A DNA stretch of 64,000 nt from Dehalococcoidia bacterium (GCA_009841435.1 VXLW01000015.1:62001-126000), one strand, 5' to 3'; counted from the stretch's first letter, positions 51,154 through 60,155 are shown. The notes: generated by a model not told the origin, from the sequence alone. Translations and numbers: made by a program.

Positions 51154-52512
51154 GTGGCAACCCTTTCGGAGTCAAAAACGGGGCCGGTCGAGGTATCGAG
51201 CGAGGGCGGGCGTGGCCTGTCGCGCTCTACGTTTGCCGTGTTCCGGCACAGGCCGTTCGCCCTGCTGTGGGGGAACACGATCACGTTCGCCCTCTCGCAG
51301 TCGATCCAGATGTTCACGTTCGCGTGGCTGGCGCTCGACATCGCCGGCGACGAGGGCGTGGAGCTCTGGGCCGGCTTTACGGCACAGTCGGGCACAGTGG
51401 TGGGCCTCGTCATCGCCGCGCTGGGCCTGCCCGTCCTCTTCTTCGGTCTGTACGCCGGCATCCTCACCGATCGCATGGACCGACGACTGCTGCTCTTCGG
51501 CACCCAGATAGGCGGAATTGCGCTTGCGGCCGGCGCGGCGACCCTCGTGGCCCTGGGATCCCTGAACATCTGGGGCATCTTTGGCCTCGCGTTCGTGCTG
51601 GGGTGCACCACGGCCTTCGGGATGCCGGTGCGGCAGGCGATCGTGCCCTCGCTGGTCTCCCCCGAACGGGTCCTCAACGCCGTCACCCTGATGAACGTCA
51701 GCGCGCAGGTAGCGCAGGCGGGGGCGGCGGTCAGCGGGGCCGTCATCGCCTTCGGGGGGATCGAAGCGGCATTCGCGGCGCAGGCGATACTCCTGACGGT
51801 GGGGCTGTTCGCGTTGATTCCCATCCGCGTCCCCAACGTCAGGGGCGGCACACCGCGACGGATAGGGGAAGATCTTCGGGAGGGCCTGTCCTTCGTGATC
51901 CACCACCCAGGCATCCGCACGCTCATGATCGTGCTGCTCGCAACCGCCCTCGCGATGGCGGGCACGTTCCAGGCGCTCCTTCCCAAGATCGCGCTTGACG
52001 AACTGGACGCGGGCCCGTTCAAGGCCTCGATGCTCTTCACCATCATGCTGTTCGGCACGCTGATCACGTCGGTCGTGCTGGCCTCGTTCCGGCGGGTCGA
52101 CCGGGCAGGGTTCTATTTCCTCTGCACGCTGGTGGCGGGCGGTGTGTTGAACGTCGCGCTGGGCCTTGCGCCCTGGTACTACATGGCCCTGCTGATCATG
52201 TTCATCACCGGCTTCAATGCCGGGATCTTCATCAACCTGAACATGGCCCTTGTCCAGGCGCACACGCCGAACGCGATCATGGGGCGGGTGATGAGCATCT
52301 ACCAGATGTGCATGGCGGGAGCGATGCCGATTGGCGCCCTGGTCGCGGGACCGATGGCGGACGTGGTGGGAGCGCGGGAGTGGTTTGCCATCGGCGGCGC
52401 GCTGCTCTTCGTGCTTGGCGTCGTCGTGATCGCGACACAGCCGGCCCTGAGGCGAATGAGCTCGGCGCCCGACCCGGCGGCCACGGCAGCGGCCGCTGCG
52501 GCGGGGAGCTAG
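51154..52512 (+). CDS. MFS transporter (EntS/MFS_3-like), tandem copy 2
   Basis: 452 residues, about 12 membrane helices. Motif A is GLYAGILTDRMDRRLLLFG, and NAVTLMNVSAQVAQAGAAVS and HTPNAIMGRVMSIYQMCMAG mirror copies 1 and 3. GTG start with an upstream TAGCAT box and no Shine-Dalgarno. The DNA is similar enough to the neighbours that homologous recombination between copies, with gain or loss, is possible. It ends with a run of alanines (TAAAAAAGS). Confidence 0.88.
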   Translation: MATLSESKTGPVEVSSEGGRGLSRSTFAVFRHRPFALLWGNTITFALSQSIQMFTFAWLALDIAGDEGVELWAGFTAQSGTVVGLVIAALGLPVLFFGLYAGILTDRMDRRLLLFGTQIGGIALAAGAATLVALGSLNIWGIFGLAFVLGCTTAFGMPVRQAIVPSLVSPERVLNAVTLMNVSAQVAQAGAAVSGAVIAFGGIEAAFAAQAILLTVGLFALIPIRVPNVRGGTPRRIGEDLREGLSFVIHHPGIRTLMIVLLATALAMAGTFQALLPKIALDELDAGPFKASMLFTIMLFGTLITSVVLASFRRVDRAGFYFLCTLVAGGVLNVALGLAPWYYMALLIMFITGFNAGIFINLNMALVQAHTPNAIMGRVMSIYQMCMAGAMPIGALVAGPMADVVGAREWFAIGGALLFVLGVVVIATQPALRRMSSAPDPAATAAAAAAGS

Positions 52513-52557
52513 CATCGAGGGGCGGGCAGATCGACGGTGGCGGAGGGGCCGGCGCTG

Positions 52558-52563
52558 TAGCAT
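52558..52563 (+). promoter_or_regulatory. Repeated start element upstream of MFS gene 3
   Basis: TGTAGCAT, nine bases, then GTG at 52573, in a 60-base gap. Third copy of the same element. Confidence 0.45.
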
Positions 52564-52572
52564 CGCCGGTAC

Positions 52573-53925
52573 GTGGGTTCTGTCTCCGACACAGCCGCTG
52601 ATCCGCTAGCGGTTGAGCACGAGAGCCGCGGGCTCTCGCACTCGACGTTCGCTGCGTTCCGCTCGAAGCCGTTCACGTTGCTGTGGGCGAACACGATCAC
52701 GTTCGCGCTGTCGCAGTCGATCCAGCAGTTCACGTTCGCCTGGCTCGCCATCGAGATCGGGGAAGGCGGCGCCCAGCTCTGGTCCGGGTTCACGGTGGGC
52801 GAGGGGACCCTGCTCGGGCTCGTCATCGCGGCCCTGGGGCTGCCCATCCTCCTCTTCGGGCTCTACGCGGGCATCCTCGCGGACCGGCTGGACCGGCGGT
52901 TGCTGCTCTTCGGGAGCCAGGGGGCGGGCATCGCCATCACGGCGGGGGCAGCCACGCTCGTGGCGATGGGCTCCCTGAACATCTGGGGCGTCCTCGCAAT
53001 GGCGTTCGTGCTCGGCTCCGCGGTGGCCTTCGGGATGCCCGTACGCCAGGCGATCGTGCCGTCGCTCGTGCCTCCCGAACGCGTCCTGAACGCGGTGACC
53101 CTCATGAACGTGGGGGCGCAGGTCGCAACCGGCGGCGCGGTGATCAGCGGTGCAGTCATCGAACTCGGCGGAATCTCCGCGGCCTTTGCGGCGCAGGCAG
53201 GGCTGCTGACGCTGGGGTTGCTCGCGCTCATCCCCCTGCGCGTCCCCAATGTGCGAGCGGGCGTCTCCCGACGAATGAGCGAAGACCTGCGCGAGGGGTT
53301 CACCTTCGTGGTCCACCACGCAGGCATTCGCTCTCTGATGATCGCATTGCTGGCGACGGCGCTGGTGATTGGAGGAGCGTTCCAGGCGCTGCTCCCGAAG
53401 ATCGCCGTCGACGATCTGGACGCGGGTCCCTTCCAGGCCTCGATGCTGTTCACGGTGATGCTCGGCGGGACGCTAATCACGTCCCTCGTCCTCGCCTCGT
53501 TCCGGCGGGTAGACCGCGCCGGCTTCTACTTCCTCATGACGCTGGTGGTCGGTGGCTTCCTGAACATCGGCCTGGGAGTGGCGCCGTGGTACACCCTGGC
53601 CCTCGTCATCATGTTCGTCACGGGGTGGAACGCGGGCTTCTTCACGAACTTGAACATGGCGCTCGTTCAGGCGCACACGCCGAACGCGATCATGGGGCGG
53701 GTGATGAGCATCTATCAGATCTGCATGGCCGGGGCGATGCCCCTGGGCGCGCTGGTAGCCGGCCTGATGGCGGACGTGGTGGGAGCGCAGGAGTGGTATG
53801 CCATCTGCGGTGTGGGGCTGCTGGTGCTGGGCATCGTCATGGTCGCTACGCAAACGGACCTGCGCCGCATGAGCTCGGCGCCGGACCCGGAACGGGATGC
53901 GGTAGCAAGCGCCGCCGGCGGCTAA
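52573..53925 (+). CDS. MFS transporter (EntS/MFS_3-like), tandem copy 3
   Basis: 450 residues, about 12 membrane helices. It has motif A GLYAGILADRLDRRLLLFG, NAVTLMNVGAQVATGGAVIS and HTPNAIMGRVMSIYQICMAG. In its N-terminus (STFAAFRSKPFTLLWANTIT) it is closer to copy 1 than copy 2, so the triplication may have involved more than one event. GTG start with TAGCAT box. The gene ends 45 bases from the convergent small gene at 53971. Confidence 0.88.
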   Translation: MGSVSDTAADPLAVEHESRGLSHSTFAAFRSKPFTLLWANTITFALSQSIQQFTFAWLAIEIGEGGAQLWSGFTVGEGTLLGLVIAALGLPILLFGLYAGILADRLDRRLLLFGSQGAGIAITAGAATLVAMGSLNIWGVLAMAFVLGSAVAFGMPVRQAIVPSLVPPERVLNAVTLMNVGAQVATGGAVISGAVIELGGISAAFAAQAGLLTLGLLALIPLRVPNVRAGVSRRMSEDLREGFTFVVHHAGIRSLMIALLATALVIGGAFQALLPKIAVDDLDAGPFQASMLFTVMLGGTLITSLVLASFRRVDRAGFYFLMTLVVGGFLNIGLGVAPWYTLALVIMFVTGWNAGFFTNLNMALVQAHTPNAIMGRVMSIYQICMAGAMPLGALVAGLMADVVGAQEWYAICGVGLLVLGIVMVATQTDLRRMSSAPDPERDAVASAAGG

Positions 53926-53970
53926 TCGCCGAACGCGTCGGCTCTTGCAGGACCGCTGGAGCCCTCCGGG

Positions 53971-54225
53971 CTACGAAACGACGAAATACACCGACCCGTC
54001 GCGGACCCAAGTGTCCGCGCTCTTGCCGACGCGCTTGGCCGCACGAGAGATCCGGAGTGCGAGTCCACGAGTCGTCTCGCCCTCTTCAGGAGTGAGTTTT
54101 CCCGCTTCATCGGACTTGACCGAATTAACGTAGTCCTCGTACTGCCGCATTCGAGCAGTAAGCCGTCCAGTCTGTTTCATTGGACCGGGGGCAGCGGACG
54201 CCTTCACCGTTGAGAACTTCACCAT
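53971..54225 (-). CDS. Small uncharacterised protein in a lower-GC patch
   Basis: 84 residues from the ATG at 54225, behind CAGGAG nine bases upstream; a further in-frame ATG at 54252 would add nine residues. No known motif. A basic, helical centre (ISRAAKRVGKSADTWV) follows a charged stretch and precedes a short C-terminal strand (GSVYFVVS). The gene and its flanks are less GC-rich than the neighbours, and it is oriented against them, so it may have been acquired. It could be a DNA-binding or partner protein, but nothing proves this. Confidence 0.5.
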   Translation of the reverse strand: MVKFSTVKASAAPGPMKQTGRLTARMRQYEDYVNSVKSDEAGKLTPEEGETTRGLALRISRAAKRVGKSADTWVRDGSVYFVVS

Positions 54226-54487
54226 TGCCGGAATCTCCTGAGAATTGTGCATCCTAGAGTAGCAGCAAAGGTTGAAAGTTCACACTCAGGGCCGTCTAAC
54301 CAGGCGCACTCTATTTCGCGACGAGAGCGCGACGACAACGCTCGAACAAGAAACGTCACTTCAACCTCCGTGCGTGCGCCACAGGGACCCTGGAGAGCGC
54401 CGGATGAGTCGTACTGGGGCCTTCAGTCCTCCAGCGCTTCACGCGGCCCCTCCCGAGCCGTAGGCTGCGCGGCGATCGGAGGTCAGG

Positions 54488-55615
54488 ATGAGCGTCGCCG
54501 CGAAGGATGTCGTTGCACGAATGGCGGAGGCGGCCAGCGACTGGCTCGAGTCGCTGCCGGAGGAGTTGCGGTCCGCGGCGAACCCACCCTTTGCCGACCC
54601 ACGCCGGGAGATCTGGTACTACACGCCGACGAACCACGAGGGCGTGCCCATGGCCGACCTGACCATGCGGCAGGTGCAGCTCGCGCACCGGCTGCTGGCC
54701 TCGGGCCTCAGCCTGCCGGCCTACCGGCGCGCGACGGTGATCATGAACCTGGAGGCCTGGCAGGACGCGCTCGGCGGTTGGCGCATCCCACGAGGGTCGA
54801 TGCGCGGCACGATGCACGGCTCGGATCCGGCGATGTACTTCGCGATGGTCTACGGGGAGCCCGGCAGCGACGCCTGGGGGTGGCGCTTTGGGGGGCACCA
54901 CGTCTCGGTGCACAACACGATCGTGAACGGCGAGATTGTGTCTGTGACGCCCACCTTCTTCGGCGCGAACCCGCACGAGGCGGACCTGAGCGACTACCAG
55001 ACGCTGCGTCCGGTCGCGGGCGAGGAGGACCTCGCGCGCGAGCTCGTGCACAGCCTCGACACGGAGCAGCGTTCGGTCGCGATCATCTCGAAGGCGGCGC
55101 CGTTCGACATCGTCCAGTCGAACCGCTCCCACGTCGAAGACGGGGCGCAGCCTGAGTGGATCTCGATGGTGTTCAACGGCCTGCCGGACCAGGGGACGGC
55201 CGATCGCCTCACGATCATGCAGGACGATCTCGACAGCCGGCAGGCCATGACGGACGCCGACCGCGAGGCGGCGCGCTACTCGCTCGCGCCCAAGGGGCTG
55301 GCGGCAGCGGGCATGTCGCAGGCGCAGCTCGCGATCCTGGAGGCGCTCCTGCGGGAGTACACGCAGCGGCTTCCCGAGCCCATGGCGGCAGCAGAGCACG
55401 AGCGCCTCACGAGCATCCTCCCGGACCTGCACTTCGCCTGGGCCGGAGGAATCGAGCGGAAGCAGCCGCACTACTACCGGCTGCAGGGACCACGCGTGCT
55501 GATCGAGTACGACTGCGTCCAGAACAACGCCAACCACAGCCACACGGTGTGGCGCGATCCCGAGGGCGACTTCGGGCGCGACCTGCTGGCGGAGCACTAC
55601 GCGGCGGCGCACTGA
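54488..55615 (+). CDS. DUF3500 family protein
   Basis: 375 residues, start behind GGAGGTC. GWRFGGHHVSVHNTIVNGEI, TPTFFGANPHEA and the final YDCVQNNANHSHTVWRDP are the DUF3500 signature, with clustered histidines that could hold a metal. There is no signal peptide. The family has no assigned reaction and is common in degraders. It lies before a P450 in the same direction with a 65-base gap that holds AAGGAG, so the two are likely one unit. A TAGGCT box lies at about 54461. Confidence 0.75.
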   Translation: MSVAAKDVVARMAEAASDWLESLPEELRSAANPPFADPRREIWYYTPTNHEGVPMADLTMRQVQLAHRLLASGLSLPAYRRATVIMNLEAWQDALGGWRIPRGSMRGTMHGSDPAMYFAMVYGEPGSDAWGWRFGGHHVSVHNTIVNGEIVSVTPTFFGANPHEADLSDYQTLRPVAGEEDLARELVHSLDTEQRSVAIISKAAPFDIVQSNRSHVEDGAQPEWISMVFNGLPDQGTADRLTIMQDDLDSRQAMTDADREAARYSLAPKGLAAAGMSQAQLAILEALLREYTQRLPEPMAAAEHERLTSILPDLHFAWAGGIERKQPHYYRLQGPRVLIEYDCVQNNANHSHTVWRDPEGDFGRDLLAEHYAAAH

Positions 55616-55680
55616 CTAGTGGCTGGTGATCGGTCGTCGGTCCCCACCACCCCACCCGAACGACACACAAGGAGAACCCC

Positions 55681-56970
55681 ATGAGCGACACGACGGACAC
55701 AGCGGGAAAGACGCCGGACGACTTCAACTTCCTCGACCCGGAGGTGCAGGACTGCCCCTACGACGCGTACCAGGCCCTGCGCGACCAGGCGCCGGTCTAC
55801 CAGGACCCACACACGGGCCAGTACGTGATCAGCCGCTTCGATGACCTGCGTGAGGTGTTGCTCGACACGGAGAACTTCGGGAACGGGGGCAATCGCGCCG
55901 CCCAGGCGGAGGCGAGGCCCCAGCTAACCGAGCGGCAGATGCGGATGCTCGCAGTGTATGAGGAGAACAAAGGGTGGCTCCCCGAGCCGACCCTGGCGGC
56001 CCGCGACGACCCGAACCACCGCCAGATGCGGAACATGTTCGACAAGGCGTTCCGGCCGGGGAAGATCAAGCAGCTCGACCCGTTCGTCGAGAGCGTCGCG
56101 AACCGGCTCTTCGACGCGTTCATCGAGGACGGCCACTGCGACTGGGTGCACCAGTTCGCGGTGCCGCTGCCGCTGATTGTGATCGGGCACCAGATGGGCG
56201 TGAAGGAGGAGGACATCTGGCTCATCAAGCGCGCGACCGATGCCTGGGTGCGCCGCTTCGGCCAGATGGTGAGCGAGGAGGAGGAGCGCGAGGCGCTCGA
56301 GCTGGAGATCGAAGCGCAGCATTACTTCAAGAAGGTGTTCGACCGGCTGCGGGAGGAGCCCGACGACACACTCCTCTCGGACCTCGTGAACACCGAGATC
56401 CCGGAGTGGGGGCGGACGCTCACGGACGGCGAGCTGCAGTCCGAGATGATGTCAGACACCTTCGTGGGAGGCTCGGAGACGAGCACGAACGCCATCGGCG
56501 AGGGCGTCAAGATCCTGATCGAGCAGCCAGAGATCTGGGAGCAACTCAAATCGGACCCGGACCAGTACCTGCGTACGTTCGTGGAGGAGGTGCTCCGGCT
56601 GGAGTCACCGGTGCAGATGCTGGGGCGGGTCGCGCTGAATGACGTCGAGATGCACGGCGTGACGATCCCGGCGGGGGCATCGATCGGGACGCGCTACGCG
56701 GCCGCCAACCGCGACGAGCGGCGCTTCGAGTGCCCGGCAGACGTGGACCTGGAGCGCAAGAACCCGATGGCGCACCTCACGTTCGGGGCGGGCATCCACT
56801 ACTGCCTTGGCGCACCGCTCGCCCGTCGCGAGCTGTACTACAGCTTCAAGACGCTCGTGGAGCGAGTCGACGAGATGTGGTTCGCGCCAGGGAAGAACGA
56901 CTTCAAGCACCACCCGCACATGTTCCTGAGGGCGCTCAAGGAGCTCCACATCGAGTTCAAGGCGAAGTAG
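55681..56970 (+). CDS. Cytochrome P450
   Basis: 429 residues, start behind AAGGAG. The I-helix is VGGSETSTNAI (Ser replaces Asn/Asp before the acid), ExxR is EEVLRLESP, and the heme loop is FGAGIHYCLGAPLAR with C375. This is the fifth P450 of the window and belongs to a separate subfamily. A solute-binding lipoprotein gene follows nine bases later, an unusual partner that suggests the P450 substrate is the transported solute. Confidence 0.93.
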   Translation: MSDTTDTAGKTPDDFNFLDPEVQDCPYDAYQALRDQAPVYQDPHTGQYVISRFDDLREVLLDTENFGNGGNRAAQAEARPQLTERQMRMLAVYEENKGWLPEPTLAARDDPNHRQMRNMFDKAFRPGKIKQLDPFVESVANRLFDAFIEDGHCDWVHQFAVPLPLIVIGHQMGVKEEDIWLIKRATDAWVRRFGQMVSEEEEREALELEIEAQHYFKKVFDRLREEPDDTLLSDLVNTEIPEWGRTLTDGELQSEMMSDTFVGGSETSTNAIGEGVKILIEQPEIWEQLKSDPDQYLRTFVEEVLRLESPVQMLGRVALNDVEMHGVTIPAGASIGTRYAAANRDERRFECPADVDLERKNPMAHLTFGAGIHYCLGAPLARRELYYSFKTLVERVDEMWFAPGKNDFKHHPHMFLRALKELHIEFKAK

Positions 56971-56979
56971 GGAGCGGCC

Positions 56980-58206
56980 ATGTACCCGAAACGAAGGAAT
57001 TGGGGCCCCTGGCTGGCCGTGGTCGCCGCCCTTGCCCTTGTCGCGGGGATGCTCGCGGCCTGCGACGACGAAGAGCAGACGCCCCTCAAGATCGGCGTCC
57101 TGCTGGTCAACAGTGAGACGCAAACGGACACGGCTCTCGACCGGCTGCGCGCCTTCAAGCTCGCCATCAAGCACGTGAACGAGGCCGGCGGCATCTTCGG
57201 CCAGCCGGTGGAAATCGTGGAAGGCGACACCCTCAACCCCCAGGAGGAAGCGCGACGCCTGATTCAGGAGGGCGTACACGCCATCGTCGGACCCAACTCC
57301 AGCGCCGACTCGCTCCTGGTGATCGAGGTCGCGGCGCCGGCGGGGGTGCTCGTGATCAGCCCCTCCGCTTCTTCTCCGCTCCTCACCGCCAACGAGGACC
57401 GCGACCTCTTCTTCCGCACGGTCCTCTCCGACGTCGCCCAGGGGCCGGCGCTGGCGCAGCTCACGCGCGAGCGAGGCTTCGACAACGTGGGCGTGATCTA
57501 CCGCGACGACGCCTGGGGCCAGGGTCTGGCGGCGGCCTTCCAGGAAGCGTGGATGGGCGGCATCGTGGCTGTCAGCTCTCCCGCCGAGCTGCAAGAGAGC
57601 TACCTCGACCTCATCGAGGAGAGCGCGCGCGAGGGAGCCCAGGCGCTCGTCCTGCTCACCTTCTGGCCCGAGGGCGAGATCATCCTCAGGGAGGCGCTCG
57701 ATAGCGGCCTCTACGAACAATTTCTCTTCGGCGACGCGCTGCGGGTGGCCGATGTAGCCGAGGCTGTAGGCGGGGGAAGGCTGGCCGACATGTACGGCAC
57801 CGTCAGCAGTCCCTCCCATGAGAATCCGTCCACCGCGATCTGGGAAGAGGCCTTCCGTGACGAGTACGGGAGGGACACAGAGGCCACCTACGTCAGGGAA
57901 ACCTACGACGCCACCATTGCGATCGCCCTCGCGGCGGAGGAAGCGGGCGAGGCCGAGGGAACGGCCATTCGCGACGCGCTCCGCGGCATCGGCGCCGGAC
58001 CTGGCGAGCACGTCCGGCCCGGGGTGGAAGGCATCGCCCACGCCCTGAGCCTCATCCGGGACGGAGACGAAGTGGACTACGCAGGAGCCTCCGTTTCCAT
58101 GGACTGGGACGAACACGGCGACCTCCGGCGCGGCTACATCGGCATCTGGCGGTTCACGGCAGATGCCGCGATCGAAGACATAGACGTCATCGCCTACGAG
58201 CGCTGA
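56980..58206 (+). CDS. Branched-chain-amino-acid-type solute-binding lipoprotein
   Basis: 408 residues. The signal sequence ends at a lipobox with C28 (GMLAACDDE). Then a Peripla_BP_6/LivK-like fold: FKLAIKHVNEAGGIFGQPVE, VHAIVGPNSSADSLLV and GVIYRDDAWGQGLAAAFQEA. It should bind an amino acid or aromatic acid outside the membrane. No LivH/M/G/F partners are here, so it is an orphan or a sensor-type binding protein. Its P450 partner and the following LLM gene suggest a pathway-specific role. Confidence 0.87.
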   Translation: MYPKRRNWGPWLAVVAALALVAGMLAACDDEEQTPLKIGVLLVNSETQTDTALDRLRAFKLAIKHVNEAGGIFGQPVEIVEGDTLNPQEEARRLIQEGVHAIVGPNSSADSLLVIEVAAPAGVLVISPSASSPLLTANEDRDLFFRTVLSDVAQGPALAQLTRERGFDNVGVIYRDDAWGQGLAAAFQEAWMGGIVAVSSPAELQESYLDLIEESAREGAQALVLLTFWPEGEIILREALDSGLYEQFLFGDALRVADVAEAVGGGRLADMYGTVSSPSHENPSTAIWEEAFRDEYGRDTEATYVRETYDATIAIALAAEEAGEAEGTAIRDALRGIGAGPGEHVRPGVEGIAHALSLIRDGDEVDYAGASVSMDWDEHGDLRRGYIGIWRFTADAAIEDIDVIAYER

Positions 58207-58222
58207 CGCAAGGAGACTGACG

Positions 58223-59134
58223 ATGCGTATCGGGATATCGATGACGACGGCGCTGCGGGCACCGGACGCGCGCACGGGTGGGCGGTGGCTCGTCGAGCGG
58301 GCGGCGGCGGCGCGGGAGGCGGGGCTCGACAGCCTCTTCGTGGGCGACCATCACAGCACCGCGCCGATGACCTACTACCAGAACGTTCCTGTGCTCGGCC
58401 GGGTGCTGGCGGAGTGGAACGACCGGCCGGCGGGCGCGCTCTTCCTGCTGCCACTCTGGCACCCAGTGCTGCTGGCCGAGCAGATCGGGACGCTGGCGGC
58501 GCTGCACACGGGCCCGTTCGTGATGCAGTGCGCCATCGGGCCCGACGACAACCAGTTCCCGGCCTTCGGCGTGAACGTGAAGCACCGGCCCTCGCGCTTC
58601 GAGGAATCCCTCGACATCATGCGGCGGCTCTGGGCGGGCGAGACGGTCAGCTCGGAGGGCCGCTGGCAGATCCAGGACGCGCGCATCAGCCCCGTACCGC
58701 CGGACGGGGTGGAGGTGTGGATCGGGGCGGTCGCGAGGCGCGCCATCGACCGCGCGGCGCGGCTGGGCGACGGCTGGCTGGCCTCGCCGGGACTGACGGC
58801 AAAGCAGGCGGCGGCGCAATCGGCGGAGTACCACGAACGGCGACAGATCCACGGGCATGCGGAGACGGGTCCGGTCGCCATCAGGCGCGACATCTACGTC
58901 GGCGAGAGCGACGAAGAAGCGCAGGAGACGGCGCGTGCGGTCGTCGAGTCGGGCTACCGCGGCTTCGACAGCGAGGCGCTGGCGATCGGGAGCCCGGAGA
59001 CGGTCGCAGGGCAGTTCCGGGCACTGGAGGAGTCGGGGTACACCGACGTCATCGTGCGCAACCTGATGCCGACGCAGGAGCACGCGGTGGCGTCGATCCG
59101 GCGGCTGGCGGAGGTGCGGGCCAGCCTGGCGTAG
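58223..59134 (+). CDS. LLM-class flavin- or F420-dependent oxidoreductase
   Basis: 303 residues, shorter than the other three LLM enzymes here. It starts MRIGISMTTALRAPDARTGG, carries GLDSLFVGDHHS and the cofactor strand TGPFVMQCAIGPDDNQFPAFG, then PDGVEVWIGAVARRAIDRAA plus RLGDGWLASPG, typical of luciferase-like enzymes. AAGGAG lies before the ATG. The gene is 16 bases after the solute-binding gene and so belongs to the P450 unit. Confidence 0.82.
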   Translation: MRIGISMTTALRAPDARTGGRWLVERAAAAREAGLDSLFVGDHHSTAPMTYYQNVPVLGRVLAEWNDRPAGALFLLPLWHPVLLAEQIGTLAALHTGPFVMQCAIGPDDNQFPAFGVNVKHRPSRFEESLDIMRRLWAGETVSSEGRWQIQDARISPVPPDGVEVWIGAVARRAIDRAARLGDGWLASPGLTAKQAAAQSAEYHERRQIHGHAETGPVAIRRDIYVGESDEEAQETARAVVESGYRGFDSEALAIGSPETVAGQFRALEESGYTDVIVRNLMPTQEHAVASIRRLAEVRASLA

Positions 59135-59226
59135 CGTCAGTCAGTGCCCCGGTCCTTCACTACTGGCCCGCGGGGACGGGATCGCGTAGCGTGCGCGGGC
59201 ACTCTGAACGCACGGAAGAGAGACCC

Positions 59227-59799
59227 ATGACCATCCACACCGGCAAGCCTGTCATGCACCACCTCGGGTTCGTCGTGAAAGACGCCGACGAGATGGCGAA
59301 CACGTACACGAACCTGCTGGGCGCCGAGTTCCGCCTGATGCCGCCCTACATGGTCCACTCGATGGCGGGCGAAGAGGCCGAGCTGCGCGTCTACTACGGC
59401 GCGATTGCCGGCAGCATCGCCGAAATCATCCAGCCGGTGCGGGGCGACACGCCCCACCAGCAGTGGCTCGACGAGCGGGGCGAAGGCGTCCAGCACCTCG
59501 GCCTGTACGTGGACGACGTGGTGTCGGCGACGAAGGACCTGCTTGAGAAGGGCGGCGAGATTCGCTGGGTCTATCCCAACGCGGGTGTGGTCCAGCTGAA
59601 CTTCGACAGCTCCCTTGACGAGATCATGGGCGAGACGCTTCCCGGGAGCCTGACCTACCTGCACGCGGCGGGCGGCGGCCCGATCCTCGAGCTGCTCGGG
59701 CCTCCGATTCACCAGGGCGTGGTCGGCGGGGCGGTCGCCGGTCTCAACGACTACTGGGAGACGACTTTCCCGCCCGTGGAGCCGATCCAGCAGGGATAG
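59227..59799 (+). CDS. VOC-family protein (glyoxalase/epimerase-like)
   Basis: 190 residues. Two betaalphabetabetabeta halves are visible: HHLGFVVKDADEMANTYTNL and, after ELRVYYGAIAGSIAEIIQP, the second one QHLGLYVDDVVSATKDLLEK with LELLGP at the end. Metal ligands fit H and E positions of the methylmalonyl-CoA-epimerase or extradiol-dioxygenase-like group. The reaction is uncertain. The ATG has GGAAGAGAG upstream. A TAGCGT box at about 59191 suggests a promoter of its own. Confidence 0.72.
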   Translation: MTIHTGKPVMHHLGFVVKDADEMANTYTNLLGAEFRLMPPYMVHSMAGEEAELRVYYGAIAGSIAEIIQPVRGDTPHQQWLDERGEGVQHLGLYVDDVVSATKDLLEKGGEIRWVYPNAGVVQLNFDSSLDEIMGETLPGSLTYLHAAGGGPILELLGPPIHQGVVGGAVAGLNDYWETTFPPVEPIQQG

Positions 59800-59814
59800 C
59801 TCCCGGCCGATCGA

Positions 59815-60099
59815 CTACTCCTCCGCTTCGCGCGGCTTGAACGTGTCCTGCGTGAGCGAAGCGATCTCGGCTTCCACGATGTCGGCGTGTTCGCGGAACG
59901 CCTTGGCGGCATCCGTGAGGGCCGCGTTGTAGAGGTCGGGGCCGGCGAGGTCGAGCACGAAATCGAGAAGGAAACCGGCGGCGAGCTCGCCCAAATCCTC
60001 GTCACGCTCCTTGAGCAGCCACACCTGGAGCTCGCGCACCATGGCGCGACGACGGCGGGCGTCGATGCGCTCCGACAGTCCACGGGCCTTGTCGGCCAT
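59815..60099 (-). CDS. DUF2164 family protein
   Basis: 94 residues. KERDEDLGELAAGFLLDFVL followed by GPDLYNAALTDAAKAF is the DUF2164 core, a small helical cytoplasmic family of unknown function. Length is normal for the family. It is convergent with the VOC gene (15 bases) and divergent from the NfeD-type gene 70 bases away. No partner gene points to a role. Confidence 0.75.
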   Translation of the reverse strand: MADKARGLSERIDARRRRAMVRELQVWLLKERDEDLGELAAGFLLDFVLDLAGPDLYNAALTDAAKAFREHADIVEAEIASLTQDTFKPREAEE

Positions 60100-60155
60100 G
60101 GGGATCCCCTCGGACTAGGGTAACGGCCTTCCCACAAAGCGCGGAACACGCTGGC

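Noticed and set aside
49845-51998. 717-codon frame running through two MFS genes
   Set aside because: It is the +2 shadow of the MFS genes, with an Arg/Gly/Ala-rich translation and no membrane pattern.
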